The notes under the pieces: generated by a model
What the model was told of the DNA's origin: nothing
What the model saw: the letters and a program-made list of their open reading frames with translations, nothing else
Database searches by the model: none
Shown: in pieces, positions 47,793 through 58,795 of the stretch
Layout: each line of letters opens with the position of its first letter
How positions within the stretch are numbered: position 1 is the first letter of the stretch
Origin: Cudoniella acicularis
Taxonomy: Eukaryota; Ascomycota; Leotiomycetes; Helotiales; Helotiaceae
Length of the DNA stretch: 64,000 nt
Assembly: GCA_013054445.1 (NCBI GenBank)
Contig: JAAMPI010000108.1
Span: forward strand, 1 to 64,000
Direction of reading: 5' to 3'
Program-made: the position numbers and the translations under genes

Positions 47793-50180
47793 TTATCGAA
47801 ACTGATTCTCATCCATCGATCCTTCACCCCGGGGAAGCACCGAGCTGTAGTATTGATCAAGTCCCCCACCAAACATGTCACCGCTAAATAAATCGGGCTG
47901 CAGTTGAAAAAGCGAGAAATCCTTGGCTTCTTTTGTTCCGAAAAGGTGTGACGCAATATCCAACGATATGTTATCTCGTGCAAATTCGTCATTCCTTCCT
48001 AATGTGTAGCCTTGAGTGGACAATTGATTTGAATCGAGCTCCATTGCGGGATCCGAGCTATCCTGTGGACCTGGCGAACCCGTGGCGGATTGCTGGGCTG
48101 GAGGATCTTCGTTCTCCGCTACAAGCTGAAGCTTCGTTGCTGTGGATTGATCAAGGAATTGGAAGAAAAGCTGAAGAACCCAATTCGTAACGTCCCAGGT
48201 CTTTGTAGTTCTCGAATCCCGAGAAAACAGAGTTGAGCTCTATACTCGGCAAGCTTTCGGGCGGTTTCCTTCGAATGTCTCAGGCAAATAGTATGTATTC
48301 ACAAGGAGTTGAATAAACTTGTGGTTTTAGGTCAATCAGCAAATGAATCAAAGAGTTGGGTCTTCCGACTTCTGTAACTTACACATGAACATTACTATGT
48401 TGGACAAGATCTTGCGACAAGACATCTTCTATTATGCGTGTATTCCTGCACGCGGCCTGCAGTGCTATATTGCCCAGATCCTGTTCAGAGCCCTCTTGAG
48501 CAGCTAGGTAGGCTGACCTATATAGAAGGATATATAGATTGCTATTTGAATTAGTTCCGAACCCACTCGAAAGAGGAATTGCATGTACTTATAGGCAAGA
48601 TGTAACATGCTTGCCTAAAAAGAAGCCGGTCTGGATGAAGCCCTCATTTCTGGCGAGAGTTCGGACTCCCAGGCCATCAAATCCTCTTGCAATTTGGATC
48701 GCTCTGAGACAGTTTTAGGCCCAATGACAGGTGCGAACTCTCGCAGGACAATTTTCCCAACTAAAATATTATCAGCAACAAGTCCAGATTCAAGATGAGA
48801 ACTAACGATAGACAATTAGTTTTGCCATCTGAATTGCATAAAGCACGTGCTCTTTCTTTTGCGTCCCTAAGAATTTCAGATACGTCGAGTGGTCTTCCTC
48901 CTCAAAGTCTGAAGGGTCAAGTATTTCTATATCACAGCCTTCGTCCCGAATCCGCGTAGGAAGCCCTAATGCCGTAGAACACTGGCGATCTCGCACCTTC
49001 CGGTTCTAAGTAACTTCAAACATGTAGCACTGGGAAATTTTATAGAGAAACCACCATATTCTTTTACGCAATTTGCCATTCGTGAAACTTGTAGTAGATG
49101 ATCTGCCATTCTATATCTAGCCGTCATGCGCAAGAGAAGCCATCGGCATCAAACACTCACGAGCGGTGCATTCCCTTCGTTTGAGCCAAATTGATGGCAG
49201 CGCCCAACCAATGTCTGATGTCTTTCTCCAACAAAGGTCCTGCTCGCCAAAAACTCATAAGAAATACTGCCTGCGAAACTATAATTTTGTCTGTCTCGTA
49301 GTAGTCTGCGTCATAGATATCTTTAGCATGATTATATATGGTATTCCTGGCTTCCTGACGGTCCGGGTATCCGAGGTCTCTCATAACTTTCTAGTTGCAG
49401 TGGCTAGCTCCAACAAAAAGTATGGCTTGAAACATAAGAGGGGATATAGTCTTTGCAATGTATGTATTGTAAAATTCATGTCTATCGAGGATAGGAAAGC
49501 AAGGATGGAACCATGAAAAGTATGCCTCGAAGAGGACTACGCATACTTCATTCGAAGGAAATGCAAGGGCTCCGTCCCTTGTGAGATGCTCTATCCTCGC
49601 AGCTTTGCACCGGTTCTTAAAAGGGATTGATGAGGTTTTCGAGCTAACAGCAGCCGGAGTATATCGCAGAGTGGCTCTATCCGTTGGAAATTGGTGATTC
49701 GAAGCTGGGGAGTTTTGTGCAGTTTGAGCGAGCGATATCGAATTGGATTCTCCGAGAAACACAGTATCAGCACCATTCAATGGGCCTTGGGTTGAGGAAG
49801 TGGATGGCGGAGTGATATTGAAATTAGGGGATGTTATCTTGCTCCAACCTCCTCTCGTTGTAGGAAAGCGGCTCGACGGATTGGAGTCGACTGAAGGCCC
49901 GGAGCGAGCATGTTTTGGATGCCGTTCATACCTGCCACAAAAATATGGTTAGCAGGCTGTTGATAATTTCGCGGAATTGTATTGGGTTTGTATGGACTTT
50001 CCACGCCTCGACTTCATCGATTCGCACGGTATGCTTGCAGCTCTGCAATTCCTGTGTGGTTGCTTCCATAACATTGCATTTCGCGCGACGAGAATTGTAT
50101 GTTTTCCAGGCCTTCTTCGCGCGTGTTGATGTCGCTGTCATCGCGGCAACCCCCGGGGCTGCTGAGTTCAGTGTTGGCAT
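47793..50180 (-). pseudogene. Fungal_trans-type transcription factor, broken, with a zinc cluster missing four cysteines
   Basis: The start ATG at 50180 is followed by a Zn2Cys6-like basic region at about residues 21-58. It reads KKAWKTYNSRRAKC, later QSCKHT and VEAW. Aligned with the canonical cluster, only Cys3 and Cys4 remain; Cys1, 2, 5 and 6 are Trp, Tyr, Thr and Trp. A 66-nt intron with a weak GTCCAT donor and a GCTAAC branch joins to YERHPKHARSG. The fungal_trans domain is clear: FPILDRHEFYNTY, FQAILFVGASH, TAG at 49391, then SFWRAGPLLEKDIRHWLGAA, KRIWW, and RDRQCSTALGLPTRI. One donor has apparently decayed near 49060. The C-terminal part is readable to 47793 (DMFGGGLDQYY). The stop could be CAG-to-TAG. 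A residual protein might be made but would not bind DNA in the normal way. Confidence 0.72.
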
Positions 50181-51206
50181 GATGCCATTCGCTGTGAAGT
50201 CCTGCAGTTCATATTACAAGACGATCACGATCATGACGGCAGATAGACAACATGCTACGCACATTCTCGAGCTTTTGGAGAGCCAACAGATGCAACGATG
50301 TCTGAAGAAGATGAAGTTGAGTAGTGTGGTCAATTTGTGGGTCCAAGCTCCAAAGTGGAGTATAAATTTCCCCCGCCAACTTCATCTCACTTCCTTTCCA
50401 AACATCAGCAAAGTCCAAGATTCTTGATCGCACACACCACACCCTCTAGCTACTGTATAAGCTCAACGCCTTAGTTTTATTCATATCACACAGTTATTGG
50501 ATTGCTTCCCCTAACTTTCAAAATTTAATTGTCAATGCGGGGGCGGTCTATTGCTGGGATCCGGATGGTAGCACAGAGTAGACAGGCGCTGGAGGCCTGA
50601 ATGAGCTTCAGTGAGCTTGTGAATCTTCATGGAGATCCCATCAATCTCTGTCAACGGCTGAAGAGTATATATAGTCTTGACATGGTCAACTTTGTCATTC
50701 GAGAATAGCAGCTTCAAGTGACAGCTTGCAGGGAAGAAGATCATCCAGGCTCCAATATGGAAAAAATACATGTACAAATCACTGTATTTTATTTTGAGAA
50801 CGGGACAGACACGCGTTAATCTCCCATTATTTACGCATTCAACTACCATCAAGGAGAACCGCAGGCATTTTGGAATTATGCTGTCTCTTGTTATTTTCTC
50901 GGATCATAAGCATCTAAAGCTGCCGAGTTAGCACCTCAGAGTGTATCACGCATGTGTGATTGTGTACTTCAAATTTTTCAAACTGATGTAGCAGGGAATA
51001 CAAGATGAAAACCCAAAGTTTGAGGGCCGATAAAATTTTATTGACCAGAGATGCAAATACATATTGGAGAGGTAAAGACTGTAAATGAATGGCAGCACTA
51101 TCCTTAAATCAAATGTTCTTTCTTCTAAACTCCCCCCAACACCGACAATGCCGCCAACCGTCCCCCCGGACCCTTCTCACTTGCATTCAAATTCCACCAA
51201 TACATC
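50181..51206. other. Intergenic region
   Basis: Upstream DNA of the regulator relic and the 3' flank of the small secreted protein gene. Minus-strand frames of 77 and 106 codons (50209-50442 and 50532-50852) have no recognisable features, so I do not call them. Confidence 0.45.
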
Positions 51207-51579
51207 TCAATTACAGGCATCATTTTTGCCTTCGCCGTTATCGCTACAGCCATTGGGGCAGTGTGCAATCCACGTGATGAGCCCGTTCTGATTATTTTCG
51301 CCCTGGGCAACGCAATGGAAGAGGTCGTCTTTGCCAGAGTTCTCTTCGGGCTGGTTTGCGTCATGGATCGCTTGGTCAATCTGAGGCCCATAATTGCCTA
51401 CAATATTCAATTAGCTTCTTTATTTTCCAGCATCATGCAAATGAATGTTGGGACTCTGTTCAGCACTCACCAATCGAAAGAAGGGTCGATCCACAGTAGT
51501 TGAGATCTGGAGTGCAGTTTCTGGCGACAACACCGGTAGCCAGAACAGCGAACATGGTCGCAACAATTGAGAATTGCAT
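51207..51579 (-). CDS. Small secreted cysteine-rich protein
   Basis: Two exons (51579-51471 and 51397-51207) join in frame across a 73-nt GTGAGT...TGTAG intron to give 99 residues. Residues 1-19 form a clear signal peptide ending Val-Val-Ala, with the mature part starting at RNCTPDLNYC. The mature chain of about 80 residues has six cysteines, compatible with three disulphides, and is acidic, with DANQPEENSGKDD in the middle and NGCSDNGEGKNDAC at the end. There is no membrane segment or GPI signal. Small secreted proteins like this are frequent in plant-associated and saprobic fungi; an effector role is possible but not shown. No enzymatic motif is recognised. Confidence 0.8.
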
Positions 51580-53483
51580 TTTCGTGATATAAGGCGAGCT
51601 GCGTATGATTTTGAGTGCTTGGTGATTGGCTTTATGTGTTTGATGGGAAGTGAATGGTGATGATAAAAAATTGTCTTTGAGAGAAGCCTTCCTTAAATAC
51701 TCTTTTCACACCTTTTTTTCAAGACTCTTATCTATGTCATGGTCTATTAATTCTATCCCCCATATCCACGAGCCTTGCGATCCTTCTCCAACTTTGACAT
51801 AACGATAAATAGTCAACGCCACTCGTTAAATATCCCTCACGATCCCCTTTGTCAGCGAATTTCCGACAAAGTTTCCGACAAGTTTTCCGACTTCAAGATC
51901 CCATCTTCCTTCTCCGCTTGTACAACTGATGCCTAAATTCTCTTGCCGAAGCAATTCAGCTCCATTCTTCTAGCTTCGACTCTAGTTTTGTCTTCAACCT
52001 AAGTACAATTCAACTTGGAGCTCATCAGCTTCTAAAAATGGCGACTTGTAAGAAAACACTTTTTACCTTAAATCTTTACGTACCCATAATCATTTTTTTT
52101 ATCATGCATTACCGTTACCTTTCACGTAGAATACATACTGCAAATCCTTTCAATGGAAATTTCAGTTTCATATAAACATCAAGTAGAAATACCCTAGCGA
52201 ACAAATTTCTATTTTAAAATGTCGGCCGCCGTTTGGAAATAATCGCAGCATATTCAAAATCAACAACCTTCCAGATCCTGCTGTGCTCGGTCGGGGATTT
52301 TATGACTGCCGGGTTTCTAATGAATTGCTTTTTTTACCTCTTTTTTTTTTTTTCTTCTTTTTTTATTTTTGATGATAGTATTTCATTGTGGCAGAATAAC
52401 TCAGCTTCCTTAACTAGAAATCACATGTCAAATATCAATTGAAAGGGATAGCTCTAAATCACTATCTTACTATAAATACATTACCCGGTGCTAAACAATG
52501 CTTTCGCCTCTTCATTTATCCCGGCACTCAGAAAATGCCGGACCTAGTTCAGGATTTAGAAGCACATTAACTACTTCATAGTCGGAGGGTGGCGCATAAG
52601 GCAAACACCATGATACCAATATCTCGGGTAACGAGTCAGCGCACCAATCTACTTTCTATGAAGCTTCAAAGAAGCTGTATCGGACAATGGGACTGTAAAG
52701 GTGGCTCGGTAGAAGGTTTCAAACTGCTGAGGTTATCATAGCTCCGTGTAGACTGTTCTATACGTGATTAGTACGTGATTATATCACATAAGCATAGATC
52801 TCATTTATTTATATTCGAGTCCTTGGCGCTTGGCGTTTGTTGAATATTGGTGCCTAAAGAGCCCTGTAAGCCCTGTAAGCTTCCACTGTAGGAGTCACAT
52901 TCTAGACAGCAGTTACAGGGCTTTTAGTGTATATAGAGCGCACTTCCTTCTGTAGAATCAATAGAACATCGCTGAAAATCCAACACCGTTTCCGCAATTC
53001 TACATACAGGCTCTGAAGAGACTTTTCTTATTCACAGACTATAACCGTCAATGCGTCATGCTCCCCAAAGAAATTTACATGTTTGTCATGTTAAATCGAC
53101 CAAGTGGAATTTCTCCATTAAACCACTTGGTGGTGCTCTCTGCCCAAATTGGGCTCTTCATGTGGAAAACCGTGAACTGTTAAAGGTTTAGTTGCAATAC
53201 TTATGCTGTTTTGTTCAAAGATTGGTTGAAGTCTTAGGAGAGAGGGAGATAGAGAGACTAGGATTCGGGGAACACTGAAAGCCGTATTTGAAATTTCTCC
53301 CAGAAATATGTGATCATTTAATTCATAAGCAGCTTTGACCCTGACTCCCCAGCGCGGCAGAAATTCATCCTCAGCGGATAAAAGAGGAATTCGAAATTGG
53401 AAACACTTCAACATATTCCTCACCAGTTCCTCCCTCTCACTATCCACCATCATCATATCATTTCTATCCTTCCATTCCCCTTC
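51580..53483. other. Long AT-rich intergenic region
   Basis: No gene is visible over 1.9 kb. It includes three close copies of TTTCCGACAA-like sequence near 51868-51892, long T-runs near 52095 and 52340, and the doublet GCCCTGTAAGCCCTGTAAGC near 52861. A minus-strand frame at 53118-53456 has no recognisable features and probably lies in 3' flanking DNA. Confidence 0.5.
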
Positions 53484-53940
53484 CTAGAATTTATTCAAAA
53501 CGTCATTGACCATGTCCCCTCCAAACGTCGCTCCTGCACCAAACATAGCCGCATTTCCAAACTTGCTCGCCATGCTCTTTACCCACTCGTGATGGTTCGG
53601 GTTTTGAGGGTGTGCCGGGTGCTTAGGGTCCTGCGCTTGTTGCGCCATAGCGGAAGGGTTGAATTGTTGTTGTGGGTTCGGGTTGTAGCGGGGATCGATG
53701 TATTGAGAGGGTGCACCATTTTGCTGCGGTGGTTGTCAGTGATAAATTCCCTTTTGACTTAAGAGACAAGATTATTGCAATCGGTGTGAAAATTTGAGAA
53801 AGATTTAGACAGCATCTTACAGGTAATTGTGCCATTATGGACTGGAATTGAGGTGGTGAAAGCACATTGCTTGCTTGGAGGAATTCCAGCTCCGTGCGGA
53901 TGGTGGAGAGAGAACGATTGATTTGGGCGGAATCAGGCAT
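53484..53940 (-). CDS. Short LSB1/PIN3-like protein lacking SH3
   Basis: The N-terminus, with INRSLSTIRTELEFL at about residues 6-20, matches the start of the yeast Las17-binding proteins Lsb1 and Pin3. Two exons (53940-53821 and 53723-53484) join in phase 0 across a 97-nt intron to give 119 residues. In Lsb1/Pin3 an SH3 domain follows this segment. Here the middle is instead Pro-, Gln- and Asn-rich (about residues 41-80). The C-terminus has a WVKSMASKFGNAAMFGAGATFG stretch, a glycine-rich hydrophobic segment. It may be an SH3-less member of a wider fungal family, acting at the actin cortex or in vesicle traffic, but this is inferred. The start at 53940 is preferred over a longer upstream frame because the conserved region begins there. 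Confidence 0.72.
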
Positions 53941-54976
53941 TTTTTTCGATACTTTCTCTCCCAATTTTTCCAAGTATTTAGAGATGGGAATTGTAAGGGA
54001 GAAGAGTAGATCTTCGTAGATATGGTTGCAAACTTGAAAATGTTCAGCTGAGGTGAAACTGCCACGCATTCAACCTACCCCTCCCTCCCCCTCCATACGT
54101 CATCATCAATTCTGCCGTTCACCGCCTTGGAGACGACAACATTGAAATATTCTAGGATTTTGGTCGATCGTTCTTTATCAACAACATTATTTTCGATAAG
54201 TTCTTCCTAAAATCCAAAATCTTTTCTTTACTTTGAGATGCGACAGAAATTTCACCATAGTAGCCCAGTGTTATCAAGAACTTGAATCCCATGGGTTTCA
54301 GGAAAGGAAATCTGGACTCTGGACTCTGGACTCCGGAGGGAACATGTGCATCGTCATTTTACCTCTATTGCCATGGCTCTCCTTCAACGCCACTCCTCCG
54401 TCGATTACCCTTGGTTCTCCGCATTTCTATTCTTGTGGAACTTTGCACTAATTTGCGGCCTGGGATAGCCCCTTTTCCTCGGTTACGTACCCTTCACTTG
54501 GCCTCCAACAGACGTTCCGTATGGTTTTTCTAACGGAATTTGTGGAATTCGCATATAGTCTTATAATTTACATATTCTGCCCTCGCATTATTCCACTTCC
54601 TCTATTTGTTTCATTACTATTGGTTTTGATTATTATTTCGAGTTTCAGTGCTACCTAGATTTGTCTCGTTAAAGGCCCCAAACATACTTTCAATGAATGG
54701 AGGCAACCGTTCCATGTAAGCTATATGACATATAGCCATGACGCAAGAAGATCTACAGATTTTCAGTTCCACTATGTTTGATTTCCGAGGCATGCAGAAC
54801 AGCTTCCGATGGTGATTGGTGAAAACATATCAAAGCTCCAATCCAGACCACCCCAGGAAATGGGGCTCTATCCCTAAAAAGATGGTTCTAAGAGCAGATT
54901 GAGTATCATCGCGCATTTTAGCATGCCTTTCCACGTTTTTGTCCCATCAGAATGCGGGGTTGCGGGGTACGAAGTA
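53941..54976. other. Intergenic region
   Basis: No gene is visible. It contains a short tandem repeat of GGACTCT near 54310. It ends at the target site of the Fot1/pogo element. Confidence 0.5.
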
Positions 54977-55025
54977 ACCGAAATCCCGTGCCAAATCCCA
55001 CTCCCCACCAAATCCCGTTTTTTTT
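54977..55025 (+). repeat. Left terminal inverted repeat of the Fot1/pogo element
   Basis: Begins ACCGAAATCCCG next to a TA and runs to about 55025, ending in a T-run. It pairs with the right end at 55975-56023. Confidence 0.8.
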
Positions 55026-55388
55026 TAAAATCCACCTCCACACTAAAATATGGCTAGAGTCGACAAATCAGCTCGGATTGACGCCGCAGTTACTATATTA
55101 AAAAGAGGAGAATTTACAAATTATTCTAATATTACTACGAAATACGGATATGATCGTACTTCGCTCTTAAAGCGTATACGCGGCCTTAGTAAGTCGAAAA
55201 AGGAGGCTAATTCATTATAGCACTAGTGTCTTACCAACGAACAGGAAGAGGTCCTGATTACTCGAATCAATAGCCTAACGGGCCGAGGAATGCCACCGAC
55301 CAGTTATATCGTTAAGAATCTTGTTAAAGAGATCAAGGGAGCGAGTATTAGGAAGAACTAGGTAGGCTAGTTTATAAAGCGCTATAGG

Positions 55389-55653
55389 TGTTACGGCTCT
55401 GCAAAGGCACTAGGGCCCTGACGTCACGTGGGGACGTATTTGCAAGAAGGTGCTATATTATTGAAGAAACTAAGCTAAGGAGAGAAGAAGAGAGGTGGCC
55501 CTGAAGGGGCCTTATATACAGGAGGTGAGTGCTGGCAAGCGAGGTCACGTGATAGGGGTCAGGGGCAGCGTCGCAGCCTCCTGTCGCATATAGCGCCACA
55601 CTGTCAGGAGTCTCTTTAGTCGCAGGACTGTGCGTTGAACCAGGTCTGTGACA
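55389..55653. mobile_element. Possible solo LTR nested in the DNA transposon
   Basis: The 265 bp that replace the transposase core start TGTTACGG and end CTGTGACA, the TG...CA pattern of LTR ends, with TGTTAC/GTGACA inverted termini. It is GC-richer than the rest of the element and has a TATATA box near 55511. I cannot find a matching target-site duplication, so deletion or rearrangement is also possible. Confidence 0.35.
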
Positions 55654-55974
55654 GAAGCTAGTTATAGTAGTATCTAAGGCTAAAAAGGCTCCTATTAAGA
55701 TATTAAAAAGGTCGGAGGCTCCTATAAAGGCACAATTACCTACTGAATTAGATTCTAAGGCTTCGAATGTAGTTGCTAGTAAGGTAGGAGACGATATAGG
55801 GGGTAACATCACAAGTCAGCGGGGTCGTGTAATTCGACGACCATAACGTTATATATAAAAGATCTAAATCATAAAAATTTGAAACCGTATTTATATCTGT
55901 TTATATTTTTAATTTTAGCTTATAATAATTAGTGGTTATTTAATTATAATATTTTAAAGGTTGATGTGAGTTTC

Positions 55975-56023
55975 GGAAAAAGCGGGATTTGGCGCGGACC
56001 GGGATTTGGTGCGGGATTTCGGT
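55975..56023 (-). repeat. Right terminal inverted repeat of the Fot1/pogo element
   Basis: Read on the minus strand it begins ACCGAAATCCCG and repeats the left-end order of CCAAATCCC blocks, ending in a short T-run. A TA follows at 56024-56025. Confidence 0.8.
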
Positions 56024-56196
56024 TAGCGCATTATTCCCGAACCAAAGCCCAGAATAGATTCTTATATCAGGATTCATCACCCACCAAGTGGTGTTCGGGT
56101 GTATTCGAGTATCTTTTCAAGCTATTTTTACTCTTCCAACTTCAAATATATAATTACCTTCTCTGCAATTGTCTGATTCAAACTCGTTCAAGTATG

Positions 56197-57644
56197 ATGG
56201 GTTCCAAAGGTCCACACGAATGGAGCGATCTCCCCCCAACAACTTCAGTCCGCTATTTCAAATCTCAACTCCTCGCTTTCAAAAGATGCTGAGTTTCAAG
56301 CGTTCCTCAATACTCCCGAACTCAAAGAACCCTTTGCATTCGGTATCAAAGCTGCAGGCTCAGACAACAGCATCCTCGTCACCGTCTCCAACAACAAAGC
56401 CGCAGCTGCCTTTGGCAGCTATAAGAAAGCCCTTTTCACACTGTCCGCGCTGCCAGAACAATGGAAAGAGTTTTTCAAGCCAACTCCCGTTATGCCATAC
56501 CAGAGTTACTGGGGCATGTCCGGAATGAACATCAAGCAAGAAGGCATCGAGGTCCTCGGCGACCAACTTGCTTTCAATAAATACGCCCACTTCTGGAGAC
56601 GAGCCCTTGAAGTTCTACACGATATTCATTGTGGGCCAATCAAAGCAGATGAAGAACCCGAAGTGGACGAGGATCATATCGTGGGACGTTATGTGTACAT
56701 CACAGCACCGATCTGGGGGAAATGCAAAGTCTTCTACGAGCAGAGTGGAGAAGGAAAACAAGACATAGTTTTTCTTCATACGGCTGGAAGTGATAGTCGC
56801 CAGTATCATGGTGTGATGAATAATCCGGTGATGAGGAATATGTGTAACATGATCGCATTTGATCTTCCAGGACACGGGAGGAGCTTCCCTTCTTCTGCCT
56901 ATGCTCCGGGAGCGCATACCAACACCGAGGACAGCTATGTTGGCGCAATTGCTGCTATGGTGGATAAATTGCAATTGAAGAAGCCAATTATCTGTGGTGC
57001 TTCAATGGCGGGCCAGGTGTGTCTTGCGGTCGCTATTCGAGCGGACGAGGTGGGAGCTGGCGGGGTCATTCCGTTGCAGGGGTAAGCAACTTTCTGACCA
57101 CCCCAAACAACAATTATCTGATTTCTTTTTCACAGTTCCGATTACCTGGACATGGGACGTCAATTCCATGACCGCTCACCTCACGTCAACCAATCCCTTT
57201 ACAACCCAGAATGGATCTACGGCGTTCGTCTCCACCCTCGCTCCTCCCCATCTCCTTCAACTCCAACTTACCCAACCACTAACACTAAAATAGATGATGT
57301 GTCCCACCGCACCCTACAAAAACCGCCAACTAATCTGGCACCTCTACTCGGCACAAGCCTATGGCATTTTCCACGGCGACCTCGATTTCTACTTCGGAGG
57401 CTGGGATGGCCGCTCTCGAATGTCATCCATCGACACGAAAAAATGCCCCGTGTACATGCTGACAGGTGAGTATGATTGGGTCAATACGCCTGAGATGTCA
57501 CAGAAGACTTGTGATAAGATTAAGGGGGGCAAGCATAAGGCGATGGAGCAGTTGGGTCATTTCCCCGCGACGGAGAACCCGAATAGGTTTGTGCCGTATT
57601 TGGCAGAGGCTATTGAGTGGATTCAAAAGACGAGAGAGGGATGA
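56197..57644 (+). CDS. Alpha/beta hydrolase, with an uncertain 5' end
   Basis: Serine hydrolase of the alpha/beta fold; the substrate is unknown. Three exons (about 56197-57081, 57136-57223, 57294-57644) give around 440 residues. The last donor is GTTCGT, an uncommon form. An N-terminal region of about 165 residues resembles a lipid-transfer (SCP2-like) fold, with PELKEPFAFGIK and ILVTVSNNKAAA, and runs to QYNKYAHFW-like text. Then the hydrolase starts: VFYEQSGEGKQDIVFLHTAGSD (oxyanion region), FDLPGHGRS, and the nucleophile elbow CGASMAGQ. Later come LTGEYDWVNTP and the catalytic His in LGHFPATENP. The frame is open upstream to 56201 but meets TGA before any ATG. The ATGs at 56194 and 56197 are in another frame, so a one-base change close to the start, or an unseen upstream exon, is likely. 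The transposon ends only 170 bp upstream. Confidence 0.72.
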
Positions 57645-58795
57645 ATGAGGTGTGGGAAAGATGGTTGTGGTTTTGATGCAGGGGGTTTGTTGAGTGAAGG
57701 GGATTTGGATGTTAATATGTTATTGTAAATCACAGCTCATTCTTAAATCTGAAAAACGCTTTCGATATTCATCAATCTCGACTCTCGAGACTCTAGTAGG
57801 GTCTAGAATACTTGCGAAGAATTGTATATTACACAAGAATTTTCTCGTAATTCAAATGAAATTAGCCTCTAGCTTAGATTTGGATATTCTCATCTGGGTT
57901 AGAAAGAAACCCAAGTTGAGTTTGTATTAGTCAAATCGAAAGATATCAAATGAGAGCTGGATTTGGATTTCATAATCAGAGTCAAAACACAGTTAATTGA
58001 CCGCTTAATCAAAGAAAGTTTGCTCGTTTTATATTTGTTTGTTTTACTGCCATATACATATATATGTTGATAAAAATCAGGTCTGAATAGCTTAGTGTCA
58101 ACTTTTCAATAGCATAGATATATTGGATTTCCAGAGCTAAAGAATTTTGCTTGAAAATTGTGAACAGGGTTATATCCAAGTAACTTTAAGTTAATAAATA
58201 ATAATATTCGATTAAATTGAATGAGTTCCCTATGTAAGTTGGTAGACATAGCACGAATATTAACGATAAGCATCAAAGCATTAATTCAAGCGAACCACCA
58301 GCTATTCTCTCTCCTTATCCCTCTTCAAAGTGAATTTCTTTTCACAATATCCAAAAATCACAGTTCGTGAAGTGAGTAACCAACCGCTTTATCACGTGCA
58401 TGTTTCAGGTGCCTCGCTAGACTAGCGCAGAAGCTAGGAAATAGTTCACACACCTATTTAGCCTTGTCCGAAAACCAGGCTGGTCTCACAACCAACACTT
58501 CTACCCGATACCTTCTTCCTTATCGTGCGGGAGACTCACAGCGCGCTATACAAACCTTTCCTTTTGTATCATAACCAGGCGGTCGAAAATATTTAGAGAA
58601 TTCTTTTTTAAGGTTCTTGCTGACCTACAATTTCATGAGGCTGCCTACTAGGCAGCCACGGCCTCTTCCTTCTTGCTCACCTTAGCGAGTCTCTATACAA
58701 CACCTCGATCAACTTCCCGAGTCTCCCTCGATCGCGTCACCAGTTTTTAGCGACAAGAAAGTAAAATTCTGGAGAAAAAAAAAAGAAGAGGGGTA
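57645..58795. promoter_or_regulatory. Intergenic region upstream of the RBR ligase gene
   Basis: AT-rich to about 58270, then more balanced. A CACGTG lies near 58395. An A-rich leader precedes the ATG at 58796. No gene is visible. Confidence 0.5.

Larger units (their letters stand above)
54977..56023 (+). mobile_element. Fot1/pogo-type (Tc1-mariner) DNA transposon, internally deleted
   Basis: The element is 1047 bp with terminal inverted repeats of about 45-50 bp. Both start ACCGAAATCCCG and contain a repeated CCAAATCCC motif. Both ends are flanked by TA (54975-54976 and 56024-56025), the usual target duplication of this superfamily. From ATG 55052 the transposase N-terminus is readable: a helix-turn-helix with AAVTILKRGEF and YGYDRTSLLKRI. 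Two or more stops follow, then LTNEQEEVLITRINSLTGRGMPPTS and EIKGASIRKN, typical of Fot1/pogo CENP-B-like DNA binding. The DDE catalytic core is absent. After an unrelated segment, a C-terminal tail with a basic SQRGRVIRR motif ends near 55845. It cannot make a working transposase, but intact TIRs mean it could be mobilised from outside. Confidence 0.85.

Noticed and set aside
55453..55812. 119-codon minus-strand ORF
   Set aside because: Spans the boundary between the nested segment and the transposase tail, so it is not a coherent gene.
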